This document shows positions 1-9,092 of a DNA stretch of 64,000 nucleotides, in pieces. A program made the position numbers and the translations under genes. How positions within the stretch are numbered: the stretch's first letter is position 1; every line of letters starts with the position of its first letter. Below the pieces are notes generated by a model, which worked only from the letters and a program-made list of their open reading frames with translations, did no database searches and was not told the DNA's origin. The DNA comes from Rhizorhabdus sp049889055 (GTDB lineage: Bacteria > Pseudomonadota > Alphaproteobacteria > Sphingomonadales > Sphingomonadaceae): assembly GCF_049889055.1 (NCBI RefSeq), contig NZ_JBLTWO010000012.1, positions 1-64,000 on the forward strand, written 5' to 3'.

Positions 1-284
1 GCTCCGTCGCCGCCAATGAACTGATCCGGCTGCCGCCATAAGGTCGCTTCCAGCGGGGCGCGGTCTCACAGGCTGGTCTCGATGAAAGGATGCAGCCGGT
101 CATAGGACATCGCATCCGAGCGGGCTGCCATGGGCTGGATGCTCTTGCGAACTCCTTGCCCAATCAAACCGGCGATATAAGTTGGGCACATTCGACCCCG
201 CGTCTTGTTGGCCAGGCTCTCCAGATACGGCGCTAGCCACCGCTCATGACCTGCCTACCGGTCGGCCGGCTCGGCGACGGACAT
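1..284 (-). pseudogene. IS701-type DDE transposase, N-terminal part, two in-frame stops, runs off left edge
   Basis: Reading the minus strand from an ATG at 284 gives one continuous frame resembling the N-terminus of IS701-type transposases: ERWLAPYLESLANK, then a GLIGQGVRKSIQPMAAR-like block, then LHPFIETSL and APLEATLWRQ. The frame is broken by TAG at 257-255 and by TGA at 68-66. The TGA stands where family members usually carry Trp (W-D-xAPLE), so it looks like a TGG-to-TGA mutation. Homology resumes in the same frame after both stops and continues past base 1. Family recognition is from memory of conserved blocks, not a search. The gene should be inactive unless stops are suppressed. Confidence 0.7.
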
Positions 285-535
285 GATTTTTCTTGCGCGG
301 CATCCGACGTTGCCGCCCGCCAACATTGGCGCCTAGGCTCGCCCCCCTTTTCCCGAACAGCTATTGTAGAGCAACGCACGCACCACATCAAATGTGATGG
401 GCGGTCAAGATGTGGGGTTCAGTGTGGGGTTATGAGGCAGTCGGAAATTTTACTTTGATAAAACAGGCTGATGTCAAAGCCCGATAATCCCTCCCGCTCC
501 GCCATTCCGCATTTTGTACATACCAGAGACATGGG

Positions 536-565
536 TGACAGGTTGTACCGGTCACATGGGTAACA
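536..565 (+). repeat. IS481 terminal inverted repeat, distal end
   Basis: This 30-bp end contains TGTACCGG followed by ACATGGGT and pairs with the repeat at 1767-1796 with five mismatches. It lies just downstream of the transposase stop codon at 552-554, so the stop overlaps the repeat. Confidence 0.7.
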
Positions 566-1733
566 ACCTCGTGCCGAACGGGTTGTCGATGGTTTGCAGG
601 GTTTTCTGTTCCAAGTCGATGTATCCGAGATCGTAATCGAGGAATGAGACGAGCCATATTCCGTCGTCGACTTCCTTGCTGCCGAGTTTCTGGCCGGCGA
701 GGACGGTCGAGACGTTGATCTTTCTCCGGTACATGCAGATTCGGCCGCAGGCGGTGACGAGCACGTCGCGGTCGTGGAAGGGATACTCGATCTGGGGCAG
801 GCCCTGATAAGGTCTTGTCGCGGGGGTATAGAGTTCGGCGGGACATTTCGTGCCGAGCGCTTCATGCGGGCGCTCGTGGTGGAACTCGGTAACGAAGCTG
901 TCGAACCGGTCCTGCTGCTGGAGGAAGTTCATGCGCGCCGGGCGATTCGCCTCGGCTTTGAGCGTCCGATGCATGCGTTCGTGCCGACCGTTCTGCTGAG
1001 GCCGGCCTGGCTTGATCCGTTCGATGGCGATGCCGAGGCGGAGCCACCAGACGGACAGCTTGGACAGATTGTAGAGGCCGTTGGGACTGGCGAAAGGGAT
1101 GCCATTGTCGGACCGTATCGCGGTCGGGAGACCTCTTTCTCTGAACAGTCTCTCGAAGCTCTCGATGACGGGCATTTCGCGCGTCGATTCCAGCGCCTCA
1201 CAGGCGAGCAGGAAGCGCGACGCATGGTCGGTCACGGTGAGCGGGTAGCAATATCGACCGCTGCCGAGTTTGAACTCGCCCTTGAAGTCGGTGCACCAGA
1301 GCTCGTTCGGGGCCAGGCCGGGCGACAGGGATGTTCCTGACGCCTTGTTTCGCCGCTTTCTGGCGCGGGTAACACGTCCATGGCGATCGAGCACCGCGTG
1401 AACGGTGCTGACGGACGGTACGCGATAATCCCCGTCGAGCTTGCGCACCAGCAACTCCTGGATCTTGCGGGCGCCCCATCCCGGCTTGTCCTGCTTGGTC
1501 GCGATCAGCAGCTGCACGATCTGGTCGGGCAGCTGATTGGCGTATCGCACCGGACGGCGGGAGCGATCACATAGCGCGACCGGCCCATCCTCGCGGTACC
1601 GGCTGACGATCTTGTAGCCGGTCTTGCGAGATATGCCGAACTCCCGACACACATCGGTCATCGGCTCGCCCTCCAAAATGCGGGCCACGAAGCGCAGACG
1701 TTCGTCCATCACGGAGACTTCCTTCCACGGCAT
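552..1733 (-). CDS. IS481-family transposase
   Basis: A 393-aa DDE transposase. It has an N-terminal helix-turn-helix (CREFGISRKTGYKIV, near residue 30), a second HTH-like segment, and an rve integrase core with acidic residues in WCTDFKGEF, RSDNGIPFAS and NGRHERMHRTLK. The protein is full length with no frameshift. I start at ATG 1733 because many IS481 proteins begin with MPWKE and a GGGGAG lies 8 bases upstream. ATG 1709 (MDERLRF), preceded by AAGGAAG, is an alternative. An ATG at 1772 would read through the palindrome and is unlikely. The protein catalyses movement of its own element. Confidence 0.9.
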   Translation of the reverse strand: MPWKEVSVMDERLRFVARILEGEPMTDVCREFGISRKTGYKIVSRYREDGPVALCDRSRRPVRYANQLPDQIVQLLIATKQDKPGWGARKIQELLVRKLDGDYRVPSVSTVHAVLDRHGRVTRARKRRNKASGTSLSPGLAPNELWCTDFKGEFKLGSGRYCYPLTVTDHASRFLLACEALESTREMPVIESFERLFRERGLPTAIRSDNGIPFASPNGLYNLSKLSVWWLRLGIAIERIKPGRPQQNGRHERMHRTLKAEANRPARMNFLQQQDRFDSFVTEFHHERPHEALGTKCPAELYTPATRPYQGLPQIEYPFHDRDVLVTACGRICMYRRKINVSTVLAGQKLGSKEVDDGIWLVSFLDYDLGYIDLEQKTLQTIDNPFGTRLLPM

Positions 1734-1734
1734 C

Positions 1735-1770
1735 GACACATCTCCCCTGCGATCGCAGGGGAGATGTGTC
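1735..1770. promoter_or_regulatory. 36-bp perfect palindrome abutting the transposase start codon
   Basis: Bases 1735-1752 are the exact reverse complement of 1753-1770 (arm GACACATCTCCCCTGCGA). The palindrome ends one base before the ATG at 1733. On the minus strand the only good Shine-Dalgarno for that ATG (GGGGAG) lies inside the proximal arm. An mRNA hairpin here would hide the ribosome binding site. It could limit transposase translation or act as a DNA operator or terminator-like block. Confidence 0.6.
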
Positions 1771-1796
1771 ACCCATGTCTCCGGTACAGTCTGTCA
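1767..1796 (-). repeat. IS481 terminal inverted repeat, proximal (promoter) end
   Basis: This is the partner of 536-565. It partly overlaps the perfect palindrome at 1735-1770 that precedes the transposase start codon. Confidence 0.7.
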
Positions 1797-1815
1797 CCTA
1801 TCTCTCGGGCCGCTC

Positions 1816-1839
1816 ATTGAGTAATGACCATTATTCAAT
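1816..1839. repeat. 24-bp imperfect inverted repeat beside the IS481 element
   Basis: ATTGAGTAATG and CATTATTCAAT flank an AC dinucleotide and pair at 10 of 11 positions. It sits 20 bp outside the IS element in a 297-bp gene-free stretch (1797-2093) in which I see nothing else. It could be an operator left without its gene, or an end of an older element. Confidence 0.4.
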
Positions 1840-2093
1840 GCTTTGGGACCTATTTCCGACAAGGCTATCTTAATGACGCTGGCTTGGTCGAGTGTTACAC
1901 CATCGCAGATTTGCGAGATGGTTCCGGTTAACGGACTATAGGATCTAGAAGGAGCCCACTATTTGCACCGGTAAAGCGGTGATGGAGTTGATAGGCTTCA
2001 TTCTCGGTCAACGACGACACGCAATCCGCCGCGAGCCGCGCCGGTCTGTCACTACCGAGGTGATCGGCCTCAATGACATAGCGCGTGACCCGG

Positions 2094-3197
2094 CTACGGC
2101 AGCAGGACCGCCTTGATGCAATGGCCGGCGGCCTGTTCGTCGATCGCGCGGTTGATGTCGGCGAGCGGGTAGGTGGAGATCAGCCGGTCGAACGGGAAGC
2201 GGCCGGCGCGGTGGAGCGCGACCAGTTCGGGAATGAAGCCGTCGAGATCGCTGTCGCCTTCGATGATGCCTATGATCCGGTGGCCATAGGTGATCAGCGA
2301 AGCGAGGTTGACGGACAGGCTGCTCTCCGGGCTCGACGGCACGCCGACCAGCCCCAGCATGCCGCGGCTGGCGAGGCTGGCCAGCGCTGCCTCGACCACC
2401 GCCTCGCGCCCGCTCGATTCGAAGGCGAAGTCGACGCCGGCGGGCAGGATCGCGCGGATGGCAGCGGCGATGTCGCCCTGCGTCGGATCGATCACATGAC
2501 TGGCGCCGAGCTCCTGCGCGATGCGGCGGCGGGCTTCGACAGGTTCGACCAGGATGATCGTGGTGCAGCCCTGGACGACCGCGCCCATCACGGCGGCGAG
2601 GCCGACAGGGCCGCCGCCGAAGATCGCGATGCTCGATCCGGCCGGGCAGGCGAGCGACCGCATCACGCCACCGGCTCCGGTCTGAAAGCCGCAGCCGAGC
2701 GGGCCGAGCAGTTCGATCGCGAGATCGTCGCCCTCGACCTTCACCACATTGCGCTCGCTGGCGAGCGCATGGCCGGCGAAGGAGGACTGGCCGAAGAAGT
2801 TGGACGACAGCGGCGTGCCGTCGAGGCTGAGCCCCGAGCTTCCGTCCGGGCGGCCGCCGGCATAGTTCAGCATCGGAAAGTCGCGGCAATAGGAGGGGTA
2901 ATGCGCCTCGCATCGTGCACAATGGCCGCAGCTGGCGAAGCTCAGGACGACCCGGTCGCCAGGTGCCACCTTGGTCACGCCCGCGCCGACGGCCTCGACC
3001 ACGCCCGACCCCTCATGGCCGAGCACGGCGGGGAGCGGGATGGGGATGAACTGGTCGCGCGTGATCAGGTCGGTGTGGCACAGGCCCACGCCAGCGATCC
3101 GCACCAGCACCTCGCCGGCGCGCGGCGCCTCGATCTCGATCGGCTCGACCGAGAAAGGGGCATGGGGTTCGCGGGCGATCGCGGCGATGGTCTTCAT
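2094..3197 (-). CDS. Zinc-dependent medium-chain alcohol dehydrogenase (aryl/allyl-alcohol type)
   Basis: A 367-aa MDR-family enzyme that would oxidise a primary alcohol to an aldehyde with NAD(P). Catalytic zinc ligands are visible as C40-H41, H61-E62 and C169. The structural zinc loop has four cysteines (C90, C93, C96, C104). The nucleotide-binding glycine motif FGGGPVGLA lies near residue 195. Overall it resembles benzyl-alcohol dehydrogenases of the XylB/AreB group. ATG 3197 is chosen because GAGGAC lies just upstream and the N-terminus then starts like its family; a longer reading from 3284 adds only low-complexity residues. It is the last gene of the receptor-P450-AraC-ALDH-ADH run, so it probably acts on the alcohol made by the P450. 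Confidence 0.88.
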   Translation of the reverse strand: MKTIAAIAREPHAPFSVEPIEIEAPRAGEVLVRIAGVGLCHTDLITRDQFIPIPLPAVLGHEGSGVVEAVGAGVTKVAPGDRVVLSFASCGHCARCEAHYPSYCRDFPMLNYAGGRPDGSSGLSLDGTPLSSNFFGQSSFAGHALASERNVVKVEGDDLAIELLGPLGCGFQTGAGGVMRSLACPAGSSIAIFGGGPVGLAAVMGAVVQGCTTIILVEPVEARRRIAQELGASHVIDPTQGDIAAAIRAILPAGVDFAFESSGREAVVEAALASLASRGMLGLVGVPSSPESSLSVNLASLITYGHRIIGIIEGDSDLDGFIPELVALHRAGRFPFDRLISTYPLADINRAIDEQAAGHCIKAVLLP

Positions 3198-3225
3198 ATA
3201 TGTCCTCGATGGGCCGGAGAGAGGT

Positions 3226-4692
3226 TCAGAGGGAGACGATGACGGACTTGGGCTCGAGATAGGCGTCGAGCACCTCGGAGCCATTTTCGCGGCCTATGCC
3301 GGACATCTTCATGCCGCCGAAGGGAAAGGCGGGGTCGGCCAGCAGCACGCAGTTGACGAAGACGGTGCCGGCCTGGAGTGCGGCGGCGGTGCGGTGCGCG
3401 GTCGACAGGTCGCGGGTGAAGACATGGGCGGCCAGACCATAGTCGCTGTCATTCGCCAGCGCGACCGCCTCCTCGACATCCTCGAAGGGCGCGGTGACGA
3501 GGACGGGTCCGAACACTTCCTGGCGCGCAATCTCGGCATCGACGGGCACGTTCCGCAGCACGGTCGGCGGAAAGTAGAAGCCCGAAGAGGGTATCGCGAC
3601 ATCGGCTGCCAGCGCCTCGATGCCGGCCCCGCGCGCGCGGTCGACGAAGCCTGAGACGCGCTGGTGCTGACGCGCGCTGATCAGCGGGCCCATGGTGCTC
3701 GACCGGTCGGCACTGGGGCCGAGCCGCTGAGCGGCGCCGAAGGCGAGGATTCCATCGATCACCCGATCCTCGATCGACCGATGCACATAGAGGCGCGTGC
3801 CCGCATAGCAGACCTGCCCACTGTTGAAGAAACAGCCCATCGCCAGTTGCGGGATGGCCTGATCGAGATCGGCGTCGGCGCAGAGGATCGAGGGTGACTT
3901 GCCGCCGAGCTCGAGGGTGACGCGCTTGAGCGAGGGTACCGAGGCGGCCAGGATCGACTGGCCGGTCGCGGTCGAGCCGGTGAAGGCGACCTTGGCGATC
4001 GACGGGTGATCGACGAGGGCTGCGCCCGTCGCGGGATCGCCGGTGACGACCGACAGCACGCCATCGGGCAGGCCGGCCTGGCGCGCCAGTTCGACCAGCC
4101 GCAGCGCGGTCAGCGGGCTTTCGAGCGCGGGCTTCAGCACCACGGTGCAGCCGGCGGCCAGCGCCGGCGCGATCTTCCACATCGCCAGCACGATCGGGAA
4201 ATTCCACGGCGTGATCGCCGCGACGACGCCGACCGGCTCGCGCCGCGAATAGACGTGAAAGTCGCCCGGTGTGGTCGACAGGGTTCCGGCACGCCCGGCC
4301 AGCTTGGTCGGCCAGCCCGCATAGACCCGCAGCCAGTTGATCGCGACGGGAATGTCGAGCGTCTCGGTGACCGAGATCGGCTTGCCCGTGTCGAGCGATT
4401 CCAGGGCGGCGAGGCGCGGCAGATCGGCCTCGATCGCATCGGCGAAGCGGTGCAGCAGCCGCTCGCGCGCCAGCGGCGACAGGTCTTTCCAGCCGGGCGC
4501 ATGCAGCGCGCGTTCGGCGGCGCGGACGATCTGGTCTACCTGATCCGCGTCGGCGCAGGCGATTTCGGCGAAGGCCTCGCCCGCGCAGGGGTCGATGTCC
4601 GGCACGGCGCTGGTCGTCGCCAGCCGATCGCCACCGGCGAACAGGTCCAGCGTGGGCAGGACCAGATCTTCGAAACCCCTTGTGGCACCCAC
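3226..4692 (-). CDS. NAD(P)-dependent aldehyde dehydrogenase
   Basis: A 488-aa ALDH superfamily enzyme of the usual length. The oxyanion asparagine is N164 (TPWNFP), the general base E261 (LELGGKSP) and the catalytic cysteine C295 (SGQVCYAGTR). The cofactor-binding FTGSTATG lies near residue 240. The start is GTG at 4692, preceded by AGGAGA with good spacing. It sits 28 bp upstream of the alcohol dehydrogenase and 11 bp downstream of the AraC regulator. The likely role is oxidation of the aldehyde made by the neighbouring alcohol dehydrogenase to a carboxylic acid, which the divergent CoA ligase at 9304 could then activate. Substrate is not readable from sequence. Confidence 0.9.
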   Translation of the reverse strand: MGATRGFEDLVLPTLDLFAGGDRLATTSAVPDIDPCAGEAFAEIACADADQVDQIVRAAERALHAPGWKDLSPLARERLLHRFADAIEADLPRLAALESLDTGKPISVTETLDIPVAINWLRVYAGWPTKLAGRAGTLSTTPGDFHVYSRREPVGVVAAITPWNFPIVLAMWKIAPALAAGCTVVLKPALESPLTALRLVELARQAGLPDGVLSVVTGDPATGAALVDHPSIAKVAFTGSTATGQSILAASVPSLKRVTLELGGKSPSILCADADLDQAIPQLAMGCFFNSGQVCYAGTRLYVHRSIEDRVIDGILAFGAAQRLGPSADRSSTMGPLISARQHQRVSGFVDRARGAGIEALAADVAIPSSGFYFPPTVLRNVPVDAEIARQEVFGPVLVTAPFEDVEEAVALANDSDYGLAAHVFTRDLSTAHRTAAALQAGTVFVNCVLLADPAFPFGGMKMSGIGRENGSEVLDAYLEPKSVIVSL

Positions 4693-4703
4693 TGTGAATT
4701 CTC

Positions 4704-5567
4704 CTATCGGCGCCTGCGGAAATCGCTGGGCGTCTCGCCCGCAAATTGTCGGAAGGCGCGGGTGAAATGGCTCTGACTGGTGAAGCCCAGCCCCTCGGCG
4801 ATCGTCGCGAGCGGCGTGTCCGACTGCTCGAGCATCTGGCGGGCCCGGTCGAGCCGAGCACGCATGACATATTGGTGCGGGCTGACGCCGGTCGCCTTCT
4901 TGAAGATCCGGCAGAAATGGGTCGGCGTAACGCCCGCCTGCGCGGCCATCGCTTCCAGGCTGTGATCGGCTTCGGGCCGCTCCAGGATCGCGTTCATGAT
5001 GTGGTGGATGCGGTAGGAGGAGAAGGCGGCGGTCGGGATCTCGGTCTTGCCGGAAGCGACGGGCCCGCGCAGCATATGCGCCTTCAGCGCATCGACCAGC
5101 GCGCTGACATAGACGTCGCGCTCGGCCGTATGCGGTGCATAGAGTTCACCCAACACCTGGCGGGTCAGAGCGACGCCAAGCGGGTCCGAAAAGGCGAAGC
5201 GCATGCGCTTGAACTGGTCGAGGGCGGGCGCCCGCTGGAGGTCGTTGGACGCGACGCTCAGGGTCACGACATCGAGCTCACCATCGACCAGCCAGCCGGT
5301 CGGCTGGCCCGAGGGGACGATGGTGGCGCAACCCGGCAGCGACGCGGTTTCGCTCCAGCCGTCGCGTTCCCAGGTCCTTACATTGGGCTTGCCCGCTATG
5401 TGCACGACGAACATCGGATCGGGCAAGGCGGGCAGGGTGTAGCTGCCGACGAACTGCCGCCAGCGACACAGGCGCCAGCGGCCATGCTCATTGCCCAGCT
5501 CCATATCGGGTGCGCGGCCCAGGGCATCCGCAATGATGTCTTCGTCGTGCCAGCTCTGGCTCGTCAT
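4704..5567 (-). CDS. AraC-family transcriptional regulator
   Basis: A 287-aa protein with an N-terminal AraC-binding-like sensor domain (about residues 20-170) and a C-terminal pair of helix-turn-helix motifs (about 190-285) including AGVTPTHFCRIFKKATG and LGFTSQSHFTRAFRQFAG. It is encoded inside the P450-dehydrogenase run, so it probably controls this operon in response to the substrate or an oxidation product. This is inference from position only. No operator could be assigned. Confidence 0.88.
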   Translation of the reverse strand: MTSQSWHDEDIIADALGRAPDMELGNEHGRWRLCRWRQFVGSYTLPALPDPMFVVHIAGKPNVRTWERDGWSETASLPGCATIVPSGQPTGWLVDGELDVVTLSVASNDLQRAPALDQFKRMRFAFSDPLGVALTRQVLGELYAPHTAERDVYVSALVDALKAHMLRGPVASGKTEIPTAAFSSYRIHHIMNAILERPEADHSLEAMAAQAGVTPTHFCRIFKKATGVSPHQYVMRARLDRARQMLEQSDTPLATIAEGLGFTSQSHFTRAFRQFAGETPSDFRRRR

Positions 5568-5584
5568 CGTGACCTCTCCCCTCC

Positions 5585-6829
5585 TCAGGCGGGCGTCAGC
5601 CTCACGTCGAGATTTTTCAGGCCGTTGATGAAGTTGGACCGGAAACGACGTGGCGGCTGCACCACCTCGAAGGATCTAACATGCGAGGCGAGGAGGCCAA
5701 AGGCCACGCGCAGCTGCATCTCGGCGAGACGCGAGCCGACGCAGACATGCTGTCCGCTGCCGAAACCGAGATGCTGGATATTGCCCCGCGCGACGTCGAA
5801 GCGGTGCGGATCGGCGAAGACGCTCTCGTCGCGATTGGCCGCGATGTACCACATCACCACTTTGTCGCCCTGGCGCACCCGCTGCCCGCCGATCTCGGTA
5901 TCGGCGGTCGCGGTGCGGCGCATGTGCATGACAGGGCTGGCGTGGCGCACCATCTCGCGCACGCCGGTCTTGAGCAGGTCGGGATCCTGCCGGATCGCCT
6001 CCCACTGCTCGGGGCTGTCGGAGAAGGCCGCGATGCTGTGGCTGATCGAATTGCGCGTCGTCTCGTTCGCGCCCACCAGCGCGAGAATGAGATTGCCCAG
6101 GAACTCGCGGAAGGACACGGGCGCACCGTCGACTTCCATCGTCGCCAGCAGCGTGGCGAGGTCCTGTCCCGGCGTTGCGCGCCGCTCCTCGAACAGGCGC
6201 TCCGCGAAGGCAAGGAACTCGCCCATGATCTTCGCCATCGCCTCGGGCGACTGGCGGAAGTCGGGATCGTCTTCGCCGACGAAGGCGTTGGTCCAGTGGT
6301 AGAGATCGACCCACATGTCGGACGGCAGGTCGAACAGCTCGCACAGGGTGAGCAGCGGCAGTGGCGCCGAGAGCAGGGGGACGATATCGACGGTCTCGCC
6401 GAGCGGAATGCGGGCGATCAGCGCTTCGCAGCGTTCACGCACACGCTGCTCGATGCCGGCGAGCCGCCCCGGCGCGACCGCCGGCATGATGAACTTGCGA
6501 TATTGGGTATGGAGGGGCGGATCGACCGAGATGAAGGGGATGCCGATGGCGGACTCGCCGGCACCGGTCAGCCCCACTTCATTCTCGTTGAAGATCCGGT
6601 GGCCGCCATTTTTGTAGGCCGACGAGAAGAGCCGGGGATTCTTCGATACTTCGACGATGTCGGCATAGCGGGTAAGCGCCCAGAAACCGGGACCATCGCT
6701 CTCGGGGTTCCAATGGACCGGGCTCTCCCGCCGGAGGCGATCGAACAGGTCGTGCGGTACCCGGTCGAGATAGAGGTCCGGATCCTTGAGATCCGCAGGG
6801 GCGATGGTCGTGGCCACGGGGGCGCTCAC
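5585..6829 (-). CDS. Cytochrome P450 monooxygenase
   Basis: A 414-aa soluble bacterial P450 with no membrane anchor. The heme-thiolate loop is FGSGQHVCVGSR with C363. The K-helix ExxR is E292-R295. The I-helix oxygen-activation segment reads GANETTRN (253-260), with E-T in place of the more common D-T. It would hydroxylate a hydrophobic substrate using electrons from a ferredoxin and reductase that are not encoded nearby. Its gene begins 7 bp after the TonB receptor stop and precedes the regulator and dehydrogenases, fitting hydroxylation, then aldehyde, then acid. CYP family cannot be assigned by eye. Confidence 0.92.
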   Translation of the reverse strand: MSAPVATTIAPADLKDPDLYLDRVPHDLFDRLRRESPVHWNPESDGPGFWALTRYADIVEVSKNPRLFSSAYKNGGHRIFNENEVGLTGAGESAIGIPFISVDPPLHTQYRKFIMPAVAPGRLAGIEQRVRERCEALIARIPLGETVDIVPLLSAPLPLLTLCELFDLPSDMWVDLYHWTNAFVGEDDPDFRQSPEAMAKIMGEFLAFAERLFEERRATPGQDLATLLATMEVDGAPVSFREFLGNLILALVGANETTRNSISHSIAAFSDSPEQWEAIRQDPDLLKTGVREMVRHASPVMHMRRTATADTEIGGQRVRQGDKVVMWYIAANRDESVFADPHRFDVARGNIQHLGFGSGQHVCVGSRLAEMQLRVAFGLLASHVRSFEVVQPPRRFRSNFINGLKNLDVRLTPA

Positions 6830-6836
6830 CGGCCGG

Positions 6837-9092
6837 TCAGAAGCTGTAGCGGGCGCTGACGCCGAAGGTGCGCGGCGTGCCCGGGATCAGGAAGTTGTAG
6901 GGGAAGCCGGCACCGCGCAGGTCGAGACCATAGGTATAGATCTTGCGATTGAACGCGTTGTTGATCCAGCCGCGCAGCTGCACCGGCCCGTGGGTCCATG
7001 CGATCGAGGCGTTGACCTTCGCATAGGCGCCCTGCTGCAGTTCCGAATTGACCTGCCCGGTTCCGGTGGCGTTGGTCGCGTTGAACGGCGAGAAATACTG
7101 CCGGCTGAAATAGTTCATCACCGGCGAGAAGGTCACGCTGTCGGTGCCATTGTCGAAGAATGTCCAGTCGGCACCGAGCGTCGCGGTCCAGCGCGGCGCG
7201 AAGGGCAGCGAATTGCCCGAGAGGTCGGTGTTCTGCAGCGTCAGCGTCTTGTATTTCGCGCTGAGATAGCCGGCCGAGGCATTGATCGTGAAGCCGCGCA
7301 CCACGCGATAGGTGGCTTCGACCTCGCCGCCATAGACTTCCGACTTGGGCGCATTGACCAGGAAAGAGACCGGGCCTGGGCGGGTGTCCTGCACCTGCTG
7401 GTTGCTATAGTCATAGTAGAAGCCTGCCGCCGACAGCGTCAGCGCATTGTCGAGGAAGCGGCCCTTGATGCCCGCCTCATAGGCGTTGACCCGTTCCGGA
7501 TCGATATAGGTGATGCCCACCGACGAGGTGTAGCCGCCGCCGTTGAAGGCGCCGGAGCGATAGCCGCGGCTGTAGCTGGCATAGAGCAGCGTGCCGCTGT
7601 CGAGCGTGTAGCTCAGCGCGACGCGACCGGTGAGCGCGTTGTTCCGGCCGGAGATCGCGTAGCGGGCGGCGGGATTATAGGCGCAGGTGCCGGCTACGCC
7701 GGCACAGGGTACGGTCGAGGCGAGCGGGGTTTCCGCGCCGCCGATATTGCCGGCGAAGAGATAGGCGAAACCGTCGCTATAGCGGGAGCGGTCCCAAGTG
7801 TAGCGCGCGCCGAGAGTCAGCACCAGCTTGTCGGTCAGATCATAGTCGCCCTGGAGGAAGGCGGCATAGGATTTGCGGGTCTGGCGATAATGCTGGAAGA
7901 AGCCGCCGTTCACGCCCGGCCCGAGCGCGCTGGCGATGTTGAAGAGATTGTCGGTAACCGTGCGGTCCCAGCCATAGAAAGCGCCGCCGACGAGCTTGAG
8001 CTTCTCGCCCTCATAGTTGATCCGGGCTTCTTCGCTGAACTGACGGAAGTTTGACCGCCAGTTGATGTCGAGGACGTCGAGCGGGGAGCCGTCGGCTGCC
8101 TGCTGGAGATTCTGCTTGCCGCCATCATAGGAGGTGATCGAGGTCAGCGTCATCTCCGGGGTCAGTTCCAGCGCGACGTTCGCCGCGACACCCCAGGCAT
8201 CGGTGCGGTTGTCGCCGATCCGGTTCTCGTTGACCTTGAAGAAACCCTGGCCCGGCGTGGCGGGGCCGGTCAGGCCGTGTACGCCCGCCTGCGTTCCGCG
8301 ATCGCGACCGGCATAGGCGCGGATCTTGATGTCCAGCCCGCCATTGCCGGGCTTGGCGCGCAGGTAGAAACGGCCCTGGAGCGTGTCGACGCTGTTGGCG
8401 TCGCGGCCACCCGCGGCGACATTGCGGATCTGGCCGTCGCCCTTTTCGTAATTGCCCGCGACGCGAACGCCGACCTGGTCCTCGACGATGGTCGTCTCGA
8501 CCGCGCCCTGCGCACGGAAGGTGTCGAAATTGCCGTAGCCGGCCTCGAAATAGCCGTTGCTGCCTTCGAGCTTCGGCGCGCGGGTCACGAAATTGATCGC
8601 ACCGCCGGTGGTGTTGCGGCCGAACAAGGTGCCCTGCGGCCCGCGCAGCACCTCGACCCGGTCGAGGTCGAACAGGCCCATGCCGTGGCTGGTGCGCGCG
8701 GCGATGTACACGTCGTCGATATAGACGCCGACCGGCGACGCCTGGTTGCTGTTATATTCGTTCGCGACAGAAATGCCGCGCAGCGAGAAATTCGGCTGGG
8801 TGCTGCCATAGGGGCTGCTCACCTGCAGGTTGGGAACCGCCGTCGCCAGATTCGCCGAATTGGTGATGCCCTTGTTCTGCAGCGTGTCGCCGTTCAGCGC
8901 GGAGATGGCGAGCGGCACGGTCAGCAGCGACTGCGAGCGGCGCTGCGCGGTCACGACGATGTCGGCGATATCTTCGGTTACCGAAGCATCCGCCGCCTGA
9001 GGTGCAGAGGTCTGGGCCTGGGCGACCGTAGCGAGAGAAATGCCGGCGGCCAGAAAGGCGGGCAGGGACAATGTCCGGAAAGCAGTGCGCAT
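6837..9092 (-). CDS. TonB-dependent outer-membrane receptor
   Basis: A 751-aa receptor with a signal peptide ending AQA (about residue 27). A plug domain follows, starting IADIVVTAQRR and including RVEVLRGPQGTLFGRNTTGG, then a large beta-barrel ending in a C-terminal aromatic (ARYSF). The ATG at 9092 is chosen because it gives a clean signal peptide and has GGAGGAGAGG upstream. It is the first gene of the P450 operon and so probably imports that pathway's substrate in a TonB-driven step. It belongs to the non-siderophore receptors that sphingomonads carry in large numbers. Confidence 0.92.
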   Translation of the reverse strand: MRTAFRTLSLPAFLAAGISLATVAQAQTSAPQAADASVTEDIADIVVTAQRRSQSLLTVPLAISALNGDTLQNKGITNSANLATAVPNLQVSSPYGSTQPNFSLRGISVANEYNSNQASPVGVYIDDVYIAARTSHGMGLFDLDRVEVLRGPQGTLFGRNTTGGAINFVTRAPKLEGSNGYFEAGYGNFDTFRAQGAVETTIVEDQVGVRVAGNYEKGDGQIRNVAAGGRDANSVDTLQGRFYLRAKPGNGGLDIKIRAYAGRDRGTQAGVHGLTGPATPGQGFFKVNENRIGDNRTDAWGVAANVALELTPEMTLTSITSYDGGKQNLQQAADGSPLDVLDINWRSNFRQFSEEARINYEGEKLKLVGGAFYGWDRTVTDNLFNIASALGPGVNGGFFQHYRQTRKSYAAFLQGDYDLTDKLVLTLGARYTWDRSRYSDGFAYLFAGNIGGAETPLASTVPCAGVAGTCAYNPAARYAISGRNNALTGRVALSYTLDSGTLLYASYSRGYRSGAFNGGGYTSSVGITYIDPERVNAYEAGIKGRFLDNALTLSAAGFYYDYSNQQVQDTRPGPVSFLVNAPKSEVYGGEVEATYRVVRGFTINASAGYLSAKYKTLTLQNTDLSGNSLPFAPRWTATLGADWTFFDNGTDSVTFSPVMNYFSRQYFSPFNATNATGTGQVNSELQQGAYAKVNASIAWTHGPVQLRGWINNAFNRKIYTYGLDLRGAGFPYNFLIPGTPRTFGVSARYSF

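Larger units (their letters stand above)
536..1796 (-). mobile_element. IS481-family insertion sequence with 30-bp imperfect inverted repeats
   Basis: The two ends are 536-565 on the plus strand (starting TGACAGGTTGTACCGG) and 1796-1767 on the minus strand (starting TGACAGACTGTACCGG). They match at 25 of 30 positions and enclose a single intact transposase gene. A GG dinucleotide precedes TGACAG at both ends, so the true terminus may be 2 bp further out. I could not identify a convincing target-site duplication. The element seems complete and recent compared with the broken IS701 relic to its left. Confidence 0.75.

Noticed and set aside
360..440. CACAT...ATGTG short inverted repeat and GTGGGGTT direct repeats near the IS elements
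   Set aside because: Arms of only five bases and no associated gene, too likely by chance.
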